Below are positions 1 through 16,921 of a stretch of 64,000 nt of DNA, in pieces. The DNA comes from Ecdyonurus torrentis (taxonomy: Eukaryota; Arthropoda; Insecta; Ephemeroptera; Heptageniidae), in the NCBI GenBank assembly GCA_949318235.1, contig OX439131.1, positions 34,537,930-34,601,929 of the forward strand. The letters are read 5' to 3'. The position numbers and the translations under genes were made by a program. The first letter of the stretch is position 1, and every line of letters starts with the position of its first letter. The notes under the pieces are model-generated. The model ran no database searches. It worked only from the letters and a program-made list of their open reading frames with translations, and was not told the DNA's origin.

Positions 1-3000
1 CAATTATGTTCCTGTAAGTAGAAATATGATTTACCGCTTAATAATGTAATATTTTGCCATTTTTAATTTCACATGGTGTTTATTGTTTTATTAGGTTTGT
101 ATTTATGAATGATTTATTAAAATCAGTCTTAATTTGTTGCAGGGTTATAATTCTCCACGTGAGTTTATTGTAACTCAGGGTCCGCTGCACTCTACTCGAG
201 ATGACTTCTGGCGCACCTGCTGGGAGAGTAACTCAAGAGCTATTGTCATGCTCACTCGGTGTGTAGAGAAAGGCCGAGAGAAATGTGACCATTATTGGCC
301 GTATGATACACAGCCAGTGTATTATGGTGATATCCAAGTCACAATTCTAAATGAGAGCCATTATCCAGATTGGAATGTCTCAGAGTTCAGAATATGCAGG
401 GTTAGTGACTTAAATTTTTACTTGAGTAATTAGAAAATCATCTTATCATTATCTTTATGACTAAACTTCTTTTGTTTCTGTTTAAATTTAGGGAGATACA
501 ACACGTATTATAAGGCATTTCCACTTCACAACATGGCCAGATTTTGGTGTGCCAGATCCTCCACAAACTTTGGTACGTTTTGTGAGAGCATTTAGAGAAC
601 GAGTTGGACCTGACCAGCGTCCTGTGGTGGTGCACTGCAGTGCTGGTGTGGGTAGGTCAGGCACATTTATTGCTCTGGACCGAATTCTACAGCAAATCAA
701 GAAAGATGATACTGTGGATATATTTGGCATTGTCTATGCCATGAGAAAAGAACGAGTTTGGATGGTACAAACTGAGCAGCAGTACATCTGTATTCACCAA
801 TGCCTGCTAGCAGTGCTTGAAGGCAAAGAAAATGAGCTGGGTCCCAGGGAAATACATGAAAATGAAGGCTTTGATGGTAAGTGCTGTGCTGCACAATTTG
901 TTTTAATATTTTGCATATTATACCATATTATTACACATCTGTCCTATGTTATGTGTTTTATCATATCATTGTATTATTTTCATCCTACCTACAGGTAGCA
1001 AGTACAGTCACTGAAGTTGATAATTAAATTGCATAGTCACATCACATAAATTGAAAACTGTTATAATTTTAATTATTAGGTATTATTTCTATCGTGTGAT
1101 AAAAAGATTGCACTCTCTGCATTAAAATAAGCCCTCTAAAGTAATGTTATTCTTATGTGAAGGGGAGGGGGAAGAGCTGCAAAGTTTAAATTAAAAAAAA
1201 AAAAAAAAAAAAATCATGTATTGGCAATATCTCAAGTTGGCAACTACAATCTATGTTGTTCATTTAAACATTTATTAAATACCATTTGAGAGAAAAAAAA
1301 AAAAAGTTAAAGGCACTTAGAACAAAAAAAGTTGTGTATTATCCTAACAAACCTGAAAATCAACATTGATTTGGCCGAAGCCATTGATTTCTAATTTATT
1401 TTCCACTCACAAAATGGCGCGAGCGGTCATTGACGTCACAGCTTGCTGTTTTACGCGCGCGTGGACCAGGCAAGCTGTGACGTCATTGACCGCTCCTGCC
1501 ATTTTGTGAATGGAAAATAAATTATAAATCAATGACTCCGGACATATCAACATTGATTTTCAGGTTTGTTAGGATATTGCACAACGTTTTTGTTTGTTCA
1601 AGGTGTTCTACTCATTTAAAAGTTAAAAGAAAAGAAAATCATTTTTATACACATGAAAATTTGAACATTAGGTAATGAAAGTGTAATATATTAGCTATGG
1701 TGTGGTGCTAAAAAGCAAAAATGGTGAAGGACATAATACTGTGGTGTGGTACATTATAGGAAAAATTCCAGCTGGTCTGGAAGAATCAGCTTCAGCTCAG
1801 GGCGAAAAAGAAAGATGACATGAGGTTCAAGGTTCTTCATCATCAAGCAGCCATTGGTCACTGGCTCTGGTAATCTCTTGCTTGCATGAAAGTTTCCTTT
1901 ATTATTATTTACTGCTATCTTCTCAATCACTAAGCTTTTGCACATCTCATTTGATTTCCTTCATATTCTAATGCATTTAAATATTGGAGCACTCAAATAC
2001 CTTTCTCATGGAAAGTTTAGACCCCTGGACTTTTAACATTCATATCTCAGCTAAATAATGTAGTTAATAAAAAATATAATTCCTGAATCATTGGAATGTT
2101 TTTTTTTTTTTTTTATTATTATTATTTTTGACAGTAAGTTACGAAAAAATTATAAAAAGTTGATAGAATAACACAATTATTGATTTGAAACATCCAAAAC
2201 ATTAGGGAGTGAGACATTGAGCTGTTTCTTGAAAGGTGGTCTTTTCATATTAGAGAGAAAATATTCTATCTCGGTCCAAAATTAAAGGCAAAAAGCATTT
2301 ATAAAGCACGGAGGTATGTACTTATACGAGCTCATTACTGTATTACTGTAGTAGAATTTTTGTGGAAAGTGGGCTTAGGGGATTGTTTTGGCTTTCATTT
2401 AGTGCAGTGGTGCAAAAACATACTCCACTGTTTTAAACACCTCACTCTCAAGCTATTGATAGATGTTTTTGCCTGACTGGGCTGGCCTGAAGGTGAAGAG
2501 AAAAGCTCCCACTCTTGGGCATCAACAAGCTTTGACCACCTTCAAGCAAGTACTGGAGTGGCGTATTTATGCTTGCAGTCAAATTGTGCAAGTGCAGCTC
2601 ACACTCCTTATCATTTATATTTCCAGTGTTAATAATGATCCTAGGCTTGTATCAAGTCATATCACTCCCATGACAGCCTTTAAAAAGCATAAATATCAAT
2701 AGCAACTAATTACATAAGATACGGGGGGAGGGGGCACATTGTTATTTTTCTTCATGGAACGATAAAGAGTAATAGTAATAATATGGACAATTATATTAAA
2801 AAAAAATGTTAAGTGTTAAACATTTCATCTGTTACTCCTGTCAGAAATGGTAATATTAAATTGTTATAAACATTTTTTTCGCAACAACATCGATTTCTAG
2901 AAATTATTAATGCAGTGACAATGGATGAAATTTGCACTTGCACAACATTGCCAAGATACTACGGTTTTTGCCTGACGTGAGTGCAAGAGTGTTAAAGAAA

Positions 3001-4629
3001 GGTGCTTCAAAAGTGCTATTATATTATAGCAGTATGAGGAATGACAAATTTATTGATATTCCTTTTTTATTAGCATACTTTCATGAAAATACCAATTAAA
3101 AAAAATGGTTTTACGATTTTATTTATTATTACTGTTTCCCTGTTTTCAGGTGTAGTAGATTAAAAAAAAAACACGCATCAACATTTTTGACAGAAGTTAA
3201 CCTTTTATTTAAAAGTCATTAACAAACTTTTAAGATGTTTAATACTACTAATTGTCCTTAACTCATTATCTTTATTTAAACATAAAAAATTTTACCAGGA
3301 CTAATTTTAAATTTTACTTTATTTAATATTTTAATAATTGAATTTTAATTTTATAATCAACCACCATGCAAAAGAGAATTTGCGCTTTTCTCAAGTTTGT
3401 CGTTCTTATCACGTGTAAGTTGATTAATAACTCTGGGAATAATATATTCAATGAACTTATTAAAAACATTCTGAAAATTCAGGAACTTTCTTTTCATTGG
3501 AATACAATAGCTGCATTATGATTTTTTTGAAGATAGGAAAGGAGGGGTCTGTATGAATAATACTTGATGATTTAGATGAAAACAACTTCCAAAGGATGCA
3601 AGAACTGCCCGATTGCTTGCTGTATGGGTATTTGTATCTAGAAAAAACTAACATAATACTATTCTTTTCCCGACTGCTTGTTCAGAAGCTTTGCTATTGC
3701 AGAAGCAGCAATAACAATGTTATTTCAGCTTCAGGCTTTGATCAACTTTTTTTTTTTTTTTTTTTTTTAATAGGCCTATTATATAACAATGTTCTCCAGG
3801 TTAATATTTTGCTCTTTCCAATAATTATCTTGGCATTTTAGGCTGTTTTTAATTGCATTTTGAAGACAATATAACATTTTATTATATTATAATCATCATT
3901 ATTATAAACTGATAATAAAAAGAATTGAAAGAAAAACGCACAGGATTAATTAAAAACTCTAAATTCTGCAGTGGCAAGAAATTATTTCCAACTGCAGTGT
4001 CCCTGTCAAGTCTAAGCTCTTTTTTCTCATTACTATCGCCCATTACCTAATTTTTGCTAATCTATGTGTTTTTCTATCAAATCTTTTTTTACTCTCAATC
4101 ATCGCATAGTTGATTTTTCCATATTATTATTAACAGATTTGCTTTATTAAGTTGTTTTGTATACTGTGATATTGGGGTTATATATCTCTGGCTGTACTTT
4201 ATGGTTGTGTTTAAAAGAAATTATTACACAAAGCATATATGTAGTAGTGTTTTAGACGGATATTTTGCAATCATTAACATTATATATCAATCATTGAAAT
4301 AACTCACAATGATGTTTTTTTTTTTTTTTTTTTTTTTTTTTTCAAAACAACATTAAAAATAAATAAATAAATAAAACTATTATGAAGCTGGTATTTGACA
4401 TTATACCAAAAATAACTGCAGTCTATAATAATAAGTTTATATTTATTTGTGATAATCTCTTGATTTATTCTCAGGTTTCAATTTGAATCCAATATTTGAA
4501 GGAAAAATTGAACATTCAACTAAAGTTTTTGCATGTGCATCTTTTCACATGAGTTAAATATAAAATTCAATTTGTGGTGTTATTTTTATTGTTTTAGATG
4601 ACGAAGGCATTGCAGAGTCTGGGATGTAG
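1..4629 (+). CDS. Ptp10D: R3-type receptor tyrosine phosphatase, 3' part (Ptp10D-like)
   Basis: This is the C-terminal part of a receptor protein-tyrosine phosphatase, a membrane enzyme that removes phosphate from tyrosines. Exons read from splice sites and phase are 1-13 (NYVP, then gtaagt), 143-400, 492-876 and 4598-4629. They encode most of one PTP catalytic domain: the TQGP motif, WPD loop (TTWPDFGVP), the P-loop [11 protein letters not shown] with catalytic Cys codon 636-638, and the Q-loop region (QTEQQY). The last exon joins in phase after a 3.7-kb intron and gives a short acidic tail, [10 protein letters not shown], then TAG at 4627. A single PTP domain followed directly by a stop fits the R3 subfamily (Ptp10D, Ptp4E, PTPRB); I recall a similar tail in insect Ptp10D but could not check it. 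The extracellular fibronectin repeats and membrane segment lie off the left edge. The PTP call is secure; the subfamily is likely. Confidence 0.88.
877..4597 (+). other. Phosphatase last intron, repeat-bearing
   Basis: This 3.7-kb AT-rich intron separates the catalytic exon from the 32-nt terminal coding exon. It holds a TTAA-bounded foldback MITE (1307-1619), several homopolymer runs, and at 3970-4130 a fragment of a repeat that recurs near 36190-36430 and 57115-57270. I see no further exon of the gene in it. Confidence 0.6.
1307..1619. mobile_element. Foldback MITE with TTAA ends, copy 1 (piggyBac-like)
   Basis: The element is a long imperfect inverted repeat with TTAA at 1307-1310 and 1616-1619. 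Its outer arm reads aggcacttagaac on the left and gttctact on the right. Inside are mirrored segments tttggccg/cggacat, attttccactcacaaaatgg/ccattttgtgaatgg and gacgtcacagct/agctgtgacgtc around a GC-rich centre. Three more copies occur at 12513-12828, 59107-59425 and 62946-63570. TTAA target duplication is the hallmark of piggyBac transposition, so I infer a non-autonomous piggyBac-type MITE. No coding capacity is seen. Confidence 0.8.
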
Positions 4630-7057
4630 TGTGATTGATCGAATCAAACAACTGCAAGCACAAAACTGACCTATGTCTTCCATGAATATAAAGTAGCAGT
4701 GAAAAACGTCTTAAACATATGCAGGCTATATGTCACCCGGACATAAGCAGAAACTCTCTACTGTGTAAATACATGACATTTTTATAAATCATATATATTC
4801 ATTATATTAAGTATATATACAAAATATATTTTTACTATATACCTATATTGTATTATATTTTATAATAATTCAGTTTTAATGTAGGAAAAAAAAAAGGTAA
4901 TCATATCACTTTAACTGGACATTTTGGGGTCAAGGAAGAATCTCTAATTCCCAGCAGAAATTTCAAAGAGGCATTTTATAATTATGGAATGTTTTTAAAA
5001 ATTATTTAATTTTTGCCTCTTAATTAAAGTCTATGTTAATATTATTGTACTTCATGTTAATTTAGTTATACAAATTCTAAAATGTTTGATTTTTCGAAAC
5101 ATATGAGACCATGGCCATTTTAATAGGTATTTATTTTTAAACTGTGTTTTGGTTTCAACTGTACCTGTAGACTGAATTTTGGTTATAGTACTTGTACTCT
5201 ACACAAGTAGTGCAATTGAATTTATAAGTATAGTAATAAAAATGAGATTCTATTTCTTTGTGATAAATTATACTTCTGTGCTGTTTTTTGAAATGGTATT
5301 GGAAAATATATTGCCGTCCTGTTATATATTTACGTAAGGAATGATTCTGTGAGCATCAGGGTTGTAATATTAAGTTTTATAAATGAGATTTCAGGTTCTA
5401 TTATAACTTTAGCTATGAACAATGCAATATAAAATTGCAGCTAAGAAGAATAAAGGTCCTGTTGAAATGCATATAGTTCAAAATAATAGAAAAAATACAA
5501 TATATTATATTTTGTGAAATTTCTATTTCTTCTATCTTCTCTATAGGTCATACTGTTCATAACCATACCATTGATAATATTGTTAAAGAAATCTTTCTCT
5601 CATCAGGATTTAAAATTTTCATATTTGGTGTAACATTTGTACTTAATTTTAATGTTATGTTATTGTTAAATAAATATGCTATGTATTATATCCATTTTGG
5701 ATTTTAATTTTAAATATGAACATAAATGTACGTTTTACAATTCATTATATGATAATAGTGAACGAAATTGCAATTGGTAAATCAGTCCACTTTTACATTT
5801 TTAATTTGTTTGGAGTTTAAAATAAATATTAGGATAATTTTTCTAAAAAAATTAAAAACTCTTTCTCTCTAGCATCATATTGATGAAATAAATTTATTTT
5901 GGAGGTCAAGCCTTAATCCGTCCATTGGTTGTAAGGAAATTTTTTTAAATAAAGTATTGTTTATAGTCCAATGATAATTGTTTTTGTGTACTGTATAACA
6001 TTTTATATTTTTATTTATGTAACATTGAAAATAAAATTGGTGTAACTGTTTAAAATAGATTGTTATAATTAATCCTGTACACTTCTACATCTCTATTACC
6101 AAGAAGGATTTTGTTTGATTGACTGTCATAATACTGGTTGCAGATTGCAGTCAAAAGGCAAGACACCTCATAATATCATAGCCAAAAATCAATTGCTTTG
6201 TGTCCTTCGATTGCATCATATGTACAAATATTGATTTTTTTTTTTTAATCTTAATTTGTATTCTTAAAGATTGATCAGTGTTTGGATATACCAAAAAAAT
6301 AAAAAATAATTGAATTTTGTATAGTCAAAAAGTATGAAGGATTTTGTATATAGATGGCTTGTAACTCAAAATCTAAAAAGAAAACTTCCAAATTTTATGA
6401 TGCCACTTGAAGTTAACAGTAACAGCTACCTATTATAAAATTTTCAAAACCCTTGACCATCAGATAGGGGAGAAATTAATTATTGAAATTAACATGGGCT
6501 CTTATGAGACTAAAACTTCAAAAAATCATAATTAAAAATCTAGCGTGGTGACCCCCCCCCCCCCCACAAATTTTTACATTTTTGAAGATACCATATCCTA
6601 ATGTATTACTGTACAAAATTTCAGATTTTTCTGTCTTTACAACTTTTTAGTCAAATCCCGCAGTACCTGATTTCCCGCCTTAATAGAAAAGAATAGTAAT
6701 TGCTAGTTGCTAGACACCGAATTTTATTTCCAAAAATGATGACAAAAATGGCAACTTTTACTTTAACAGAAAAATGATGCAAAGATGAAAAAATAAATTT
6801 AGGGGGGAGGGGGGAATAGCAGTTTATTATATTATTATTATTTACGTTTTATGCAAGGTTTTATCATTTAACATATCAATAGTGTTTGATATTCTAAATG
6901 TTTTAATTGAATTTATTTTCCTCTAATTTCATTGAAAGTGTGAGCTAAATGATTAACCTAAACACTCTAAATGTTGTGATATTTTGAAATTTCAATTGTC
7001 CTGGAATCAGATATGCAAAGGGAAAAATAAAAAGAATGATTTCTGCTGCGTAGAGTG

Positions 7058-7089
<32 letters not shown>

Positions 7090-7360
7090 TTCAGCTTTTT
7101 TTTTTTTTAATTGTTTCTTTGTGGCATTATTACTATTTTTTCCCTCGTATCTCTTCAAATATTTTTCTTTCTTTCTTTTTCTTTATTGCCAATTCTTTTT
7201 TATAGCTAATCATTAGCGGAATGCAGTATTGTGATCTTGGGAAACCACCGGAAATTATCAAAGGGGATATGCATTATATGTCCCTAGATAATGGTCCCTA
7301 CTATTTTTAAGATGTTAATAAAATAAAATTAAAGGCAAAGGATAGGCAGGATAAAAAATA
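4630..7360. other. Phosphatase 3'UTR and AT-rich flank
   Basis: No coding exon is recognisable here. The stretch is AT-rich, with candidate polyadenylation signals (AATAAA at 5669-5674 and others near 6030) that could end the phosphatase transcript. Poly-C at about 6552-6566 and poly-T at about 7058-7083 are simple runs. RBX1 lies beyond it on the opposite strand. Confidence 0.5.
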
Positions 7361-8090
7361 ATCAATATTAAAGAAAAGGATAGAATAACCAGCAAGGGCC
7401 TTACCACAGTAGAAGTTCTATGGAGAGGTCGAAGTCTCGCATGTCACAGTGTTTTGCTATAAAAAAGTTCATTTTATAACTGAGAGCTTTCGTCATATAT
7501 TAAAGACATTATCAATCAAAGAAGAAAATTACTTGAGCACATCACTGAGCAGTGTCTTGTCTTGTACTGCCGAGTTGTGCTCTTGCTGGTTAGGAGTTGG
7601 TATGGAGGGGTGGTGGTGGAGGGGTGGGAGTGGAGACATAGGAATTAGGGAAAGAGTGTGAATGAAGGAGTAAGGGAAGAGGTGGGGAGGGAGCGGGAAT
7701 ATTTTTTAAAAAGGATTTTTATTAGCGAATATTAAGTCCAGGCAGCCCTTGGGCTTTTCTGGATCTTAATACATGTTGGTATGCCAATTCATATTGTCGT
7801 AAAGTTGCATAGTTAGCTGGGCCATACCAACTCCTAACCAGCAAGAGCACAACTCGGCAGTACAAGACAAGACACTGCTTGGTGATGTGCTCAAGTAATT
7901 TTCTTCTTTGATTGATAATGTCATTAATATATGACAAAAGCTCTCAGTTATAAAATGAACTTTTTTATAACGAAACACTGTGCCATGCGAGACTTCGACC
8001 TCTCCATCTTCTCTACTGTGGTAAGGCCCTTGCTGGTTATTCTATCCTTTTCTTTAATATTGATCCTAACCGCGATGGTTTTTTCCTTAA
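7361..8090. mobile_element. Foldback element family B, copy 1, with captured spacer
   Basis: Two arms of about 240 bp are inverted copies of each other. The left begins around aaaggatagaataaccagca and runs to the tgctggttaggag segment near 7595; the right mirrors it from about 7826 to 8064 and extends to accgcgatggttttttcc. A second, shorter copy with the same termini is at 60541-60855. The roughly 230-bp spacer is not part of the palindrome: it has a G/purine-rich block (about 7605-7700) and a protein-like piece on the minus strand at 7722-7832. Target duplication is not clear. Confidence 0.65.
7722..7832 (-). pseudogene. Coding-like fragment inside foldback element
   Basis: Read on the minus strand, the spacer of the foldback element gives an uninterrupted, compositionally protein-like peptide beginning around WYGPANYATLRQ and ending AQGLPGLNIR with a TAA stop. 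It has balanced amino-acid use unlike the surrounding AT-rich junk. I do not recognise the family. It could be the C-terminal end of a host protein captured by the transposon, or a fragment of a transposon protein. The frame stays open upstream into the element arm, which is probably chance. Confidence 0.35.
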
Positions 8091-8429
8091 ATTGAGGATA
8101 AAAAATAATGATAATAATAAAGTGCCAAATTACAGCAATCACTATCATATTTATGACATAAAATTTATGTCTTCCTATGCCAGAGAAATATACTAGAACT
8201 AATGGAGGCCCATTTGAGCCTAATTTTGCAAATCATATGCTACACATATAATATTCTGATATAAGTTATATATATATACTTTAATAATATACAAATAATA
8301 ATACCAAATAACTAAACCAACAGCAGATTCAGTGTTTCATTTAATATAGTAATAAGATTTTGTTTACATAAAATATAAAACTTTTAAGCTGAATTTTTAA
8401 AATATAGATCAAAATGACATTTTATTACT

Positions 8430-8990
8430 ATATTTTAAATATTAACAATGAGAATCCGAAATTTCTGCTAGAACCCAGACCCTCATTTGGAGTCGACGTT
8501 GAGCATGTTTTTCACCTTGCTCCTTTTACTGAGGCTTGTTCACGTCCTAAATACTTTTTGAGTTGTGCTTTTTACTTTATGATGATGTGCGATTTATCGT
8601 GTTTTAATAATTCTGAAGCGTGAAATTAAAATATCAAAACCCTCAATTTAACATGGTAAGTCCCACAGTAGATGATACAGTAGTCCATCTCCTATACTGG
8701 GAATGTCAGATCAAAAAACGCGCCATAATTCCGACTGGGTGAAGCGGACTGAACTAAAAGTAACTGAAGTAACGTTACGCGTGTAGTTCAGCCCGCTTCA
8801 CCCAGTCGGAATTATGGCGCGCATTGATCCGACATTCTCAGTATAGGAGATGGACTACTGTATCATCTACTGTGGGTAAGTCCTATACCAGGCCAAAATT
8901 AACATAAAACTAATGATGACCCTTGCCAGTGATCAACCTGATGACCTTTGCTAGTGACAAGTGTTGATTATATGAAGTTGTCTATTTGTA
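8430..8990 (+). repeat. Dispersed repeat R, copy 1 (interrupted)
   Basis: A segment containing agaacccagaccctcatttg, followed by ttcaccttgctcc and ataattctgaagcg, recurs at 47280-47610 on the same strand and at about 46265-46520 inverted. In this copy it is split by a 211-bp MITE (8664-8874); the continuation aaaattaacataaaactaat resumes after it and also matches 47515 onward. No coding capacity is evident and the repeat class is unknown. Confidence 0.65.
8664..8874. mobile_element. MITE with 9-bp target duplication
   Basis: This near-perfect inverted repeat has termini CACAGTAGATGATACAG and CTGTATCATCTACTGTG and a centre with mirrored acccagtcggaattatggcg. It is flanked by GGTAAGTCC at 8655-8663 and again at 8875-8883. 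A 9-bp duplication is typical of Mutator-like (MULE) elements. It is inserted in dispersed repeat R, whose uninterrupted relative at 47490-47520 gives an empty-site comparison. Confidence 0.78.
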
Positions 8991-9289
8991 CGCCTTTTTG
9001 GTAAAAAGCAGTAAAAAGGTATCTAATACTAACAGCTAGAAAAAAAAAGTTGTAAATATACCAACAGATCTGGTCCATATAGTAATTGCCTTTTACAAAC
9101 TTTATTTGGTGCTGACAATTTATATAGTCTTATATTCTAACACAAAACAGTAAAGCGTAACTTTTTAGCACCAATGCTGTTTTAAATGCAAGGATACTTT
9201 CTTTGATACAATAATACTTCAACCTTGGTGGTTTTACCTATATTATGCACAATTACATTATTGTGTTGTTGTGCTACTCCTTCTCCATA

Positions 9290-9485
9290 GTCCAGTCAAG
9301 ACATAATGGAGCTTATCGGTTTAGCGTGCGGGGAAAGCTAAGAGTCCCCTACGCTTATGAAGAAAAACACGTTCTTTGCGATTTTTGAGAAAACTACTCC
9401 ACCAATTCCGAGGAAATTTAAATGGGAATTTGTAGGCATACTTTCGCACGTTTTAAGCCACAGAATGTTTTTTTAATTTTTAAAA
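9290..9485 (+). repeat. Fragment shared with hAT-like elements
   Basis: The segment with gcgatttttgagaaaactac, preceded by aatggagcttatcggtttag, resembles 58470-58640 inside the hAT-like element at 57806-60054. Inverted relatives lie near 22980-23060 and 42430-42500 inside the other two hAT-like copies. It is therefore a remnant of the same transposon family. No ends are visible here. Confidence 0.55.
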
Positions 9486-10436
9486 AACAGTAACCTCCAT
9501 TGTCTTATCAACTGGTACCATGGGAAACACACACACGTGCCAGCCATGACCTAAATACACAGCTCAGCATTCATCATGACAGCCTAGAGAAACCTTGGAA
9601 AAGTCTAGGCAGGCTGGTCGGTGTAATCATACCAATCATGCACGTACCAAATGCAGTGCGTTGTCATAGAAACTCGCATCTTGTTAAGTCTTGTGCTCTT
9701 ACACTTCACGCAGGTACCCAGCAGTGGCTTAAACCTGTACTCGGTGAGGAGTAGATAGTTAGAAGACAGCTGCCTCCACCACTTAGCCATACAAACTGTC
9801 ATAAAGTAAATAAGTAGTCAGCTTAAGCTTAAGTAGTAAATTTGAGTAAGGTAGTGTAGAAATAATAGCAATATCTCTTAAAAATTAAGGTTGTAGTATT
9901 TATTTTTAACGTTTTTAAGTAATATTACATTTTTAGAGCCAAATTTGAAAATACAATAAAGAACCTATACATTAAATTTTTTTAAATTTATTAACAGAAC
10001 TTGGTGCAGTATCTCACACATCATAAGCTTAATACATGATGTAAGAATTTTATTGAATGAAAAGAAAGTACAGAGAAAATGGAAAATTTTTCCTTAATGA
10101 AAAAGTTCTTTCATAAACTTTAAATAAGGCAAGTATTAACATGAGCACTCATATGCCTTACTTGTATGAGCCTCATTTTTCTATATTAAAAATTATGCTT
10201 GAAACATATGTAACGGTTGCCAAATTTTTGAAATTTTAGATTTATTTATTTTATTGAATGATTATATTACAACTGTTTTATTATTGATATAAATAAATTT
10301 CAGTACACCAATAATTGCAAATACACAAACTCAAAATACACTTACTAGAAATTTAGAAGTCTTTAGATATTTATTTTTTTTAGTAAATATTTCAAGCAAC
10401 CATGAATTTGTCTTGAAAGAGTAGTTTGGATGAAGC
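9486..10436. other. Unassigned spacer before RBX1 3' end
   Basis: At 9500-9780 the base composition is less AT-rich than its surroundings and one frame stays open for 84 codons, but no motif is recognisable and there are no convincing splice sites. The remainder is AT-rich. TTTATT at about 10368 would be an AATAAA polyadenylation signal for RBX1 on the minus strand. Confidence 0.4.
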
Positions 10437-15281
<4,845 letters not shown>

Positions 15282-15640
15282 TTTTGTCTACAAATAAGCT
15301 AAATTTTTAAAAATATTTTCTTCGAAATGCTAAATAAACAAAATGTCACGGTCAATTTTTTCGCAGCGCTCAGCATACAGTCATTTGGTTATATTCATGA
15401 GCAAAAATCCCAGTAGATGGCGGAATTGTATGTTTAGTTTTTGTTTTTTTTCTGTCTTCGGATTTCTGATTGGTAAAATATAAATTTTTATTTAATACGA
15501 GTCATTTGATTGGTTTATTATTGTTTTTGGTGTTTTTTTTTGCGATTTGCGAGACTGGAAAACGCTGGGAAAACGATAACGACAGTCGACACACGTGCGT
15601 TCTGTTCTGACATTTAACAATTCTGTCAGTTACGAAATTT
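15282..15640 (-). promoter_or_regulatory. Probable RBX1 promoter / 5'UTR region
   Basis: This stretch lies directly upstream of the RBX1 start codon and is the only place its transcription can begin unless a distant non-coding exon exists. It contains gatggcggaatt near 15417, which resembles a YY1-type element, and CpG-containing sequence at 15550-15610. The segment ending acgaaatttgttg at 15642 is followed by gtatgt, a possible donor for a plus-strand non-coding exon, so the promoter could be bidirectional with GEMIN5. This is inference from position. Confidence 0.35.
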
Positions 15641-15912
15641 GTTGGTATGTATTTACTATAAAAAGCTTAGTTTTAGAGTTCTGTAGAAAGCAAAGACAAT
15701 AAATATAATATTGTCATTGGTTCTGTAGGTTAATGTCATTTATATTATGTGCATCATCATACACATAATAAAATGTTTATGTATGTATGTACGGCATAGT
15801 ATGTATGATATTATACATACTCACACATATAGTAACATGTTTTATGTATGCATACTGTACTGAACATATGTATGTATGTATGTAAAATATACATATGTAT
15901 GTACTGTACATA

Positions 15913-16035
15913 CAGCTCTGGCCAAAAGTTTCCGAACGGGGCAGCGGCGGCCGCTGCGTTTTCTCGGCATAAAGATAATATTGGGTGGTTGCGGGTTGCC
16001 TATGCAAATCGTTCGGGAACTTTTGGCCAGAGCTG
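15913..16035. mobile_element. Tc1/mariner-type MITE, 123 bp
   Basis: The terminal inverted repeats are CAGCTCTGGCCAAAAGTT and AACTTTTGGCCAGAGCTG, bordered by TA at 15911-15912 and 16036-16037. A CAGCTCTGGCCAAAAGT-like end with TA duplication is characteristic of Tc1/mariner elements. The centre is GC-rich and non-coding. Confidence 0.82.
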
Positions 16036-16304
16036 TACATACATTTTTTTTATGCATGTTTGCATGCTCGATGTTAAATTGCTCAAAATCTATCATATTA
16101 TATGATAATATGTACAGTAATATGGTATGCATTATTTGTACATACACATAAAACGAGTTTCTACATAAAACACGTACCGGTACAACACATTATGTATGTT
16201 GTTTATGGATCATATATTTTACCATTTAATTTTTTTGATCTATAGTCTATAGGGTACGTGAGACAGGGCGAGACACCGGGACAAAATTGCATGGCAGTTG
16301 ATAG

Positions 16305-16458
16305 GTTATATCAAGTCTTCCGGATAGAAATGTCGTTGTAGAGTTTTTTTTGTGATGCGACCTTGAATCTTACCTGTTCTTTTCATAGAGCTCATAGTCG
16401 CATGGCAAAAAAACTCTACAACAACATTTCTATCCAGAAGAACTGATATGTTACATCA
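16305..16458. repeat. Imperfect foldback element
   Basis: The segment ccggatagaaatgtcgttgt with tagagtttttttt is mirrored by aaaaaaactctacaacaac and atttctatccagaag. The arms are about 50 bp with a 40-bp loop. It is probably a MITE; its ends are not defined. Confidence 0.6.
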
Positions 16459-16690
16459 GATACATACAAATAATTTATTAATCTCCATTCTCGAGGTAGA
16501 GATGTGAATTCTTGTGTGCTTTATTCGGCGCCTTCATCTAGGACGCCGTTTTTCTCGTATTTTATCTACTGTGCATGCTGATGCTGGCGATGCCGGCTGA
16601 TGCATGCACGATCAAATGATGGTGCAGCCTGGCGTATGCTGCATGCTGCATGGCATGGACCAGAGTCCCATCCAAATTACAGGTCTGAGC

Positions 16691-16728
16691 AGAGTCCCCT
16701 CCACCTTACGTAAGGTGGAGGGGACTCT
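16691..16728. repeat. Perfect 38-bp palindrome
   Basis: Nineteen bases starting agagtcccctccacctta are followed without spacer by their exact reverse complement, centred on ac|gt at 16709-16710. A related half-site (agagtcccatcc) lies just upstream at about 16663. A GA microsatellite follows 40 bp later. Confidence 0.85.
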
Positions 16729-16770
16729 GTATGGACGCGGCACCTGCGCGGCATGGACGTGCTATAGACG

Positions 16771-16772
16771 TG

Positions 16773-16816
<44 letters not shown>
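16771..16816 (+). repeat. (GA)n microsatellite
   Basis: About 23 uninterrupted AG/GA dinucleotides. Confidence 0.95.
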
Positions 16817-16817
<1 letters not shown>

Positions 16818-16921
16818 ACTGCTGAGCATGCGAGTATGCACACACGAGACTGACCTACCTGGATATAAATAAAAAAATTCTATTTGATATTCATATATCG
16901 TCAGCTCGGAATACTTTTGTT

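Noticed and set aside
9500..9754. 84-codon open frame in less AT-rich sequence
   Set aside because: No recognisable domain, no splice context, and the opposite strand is equally open; not supported as a gene.
16604..16825. Open frame ending in an Arg-Glu repeat
   Set aside because: The tail is a GA microsatellite and the body crosses a perfect palindrome; not a gene.
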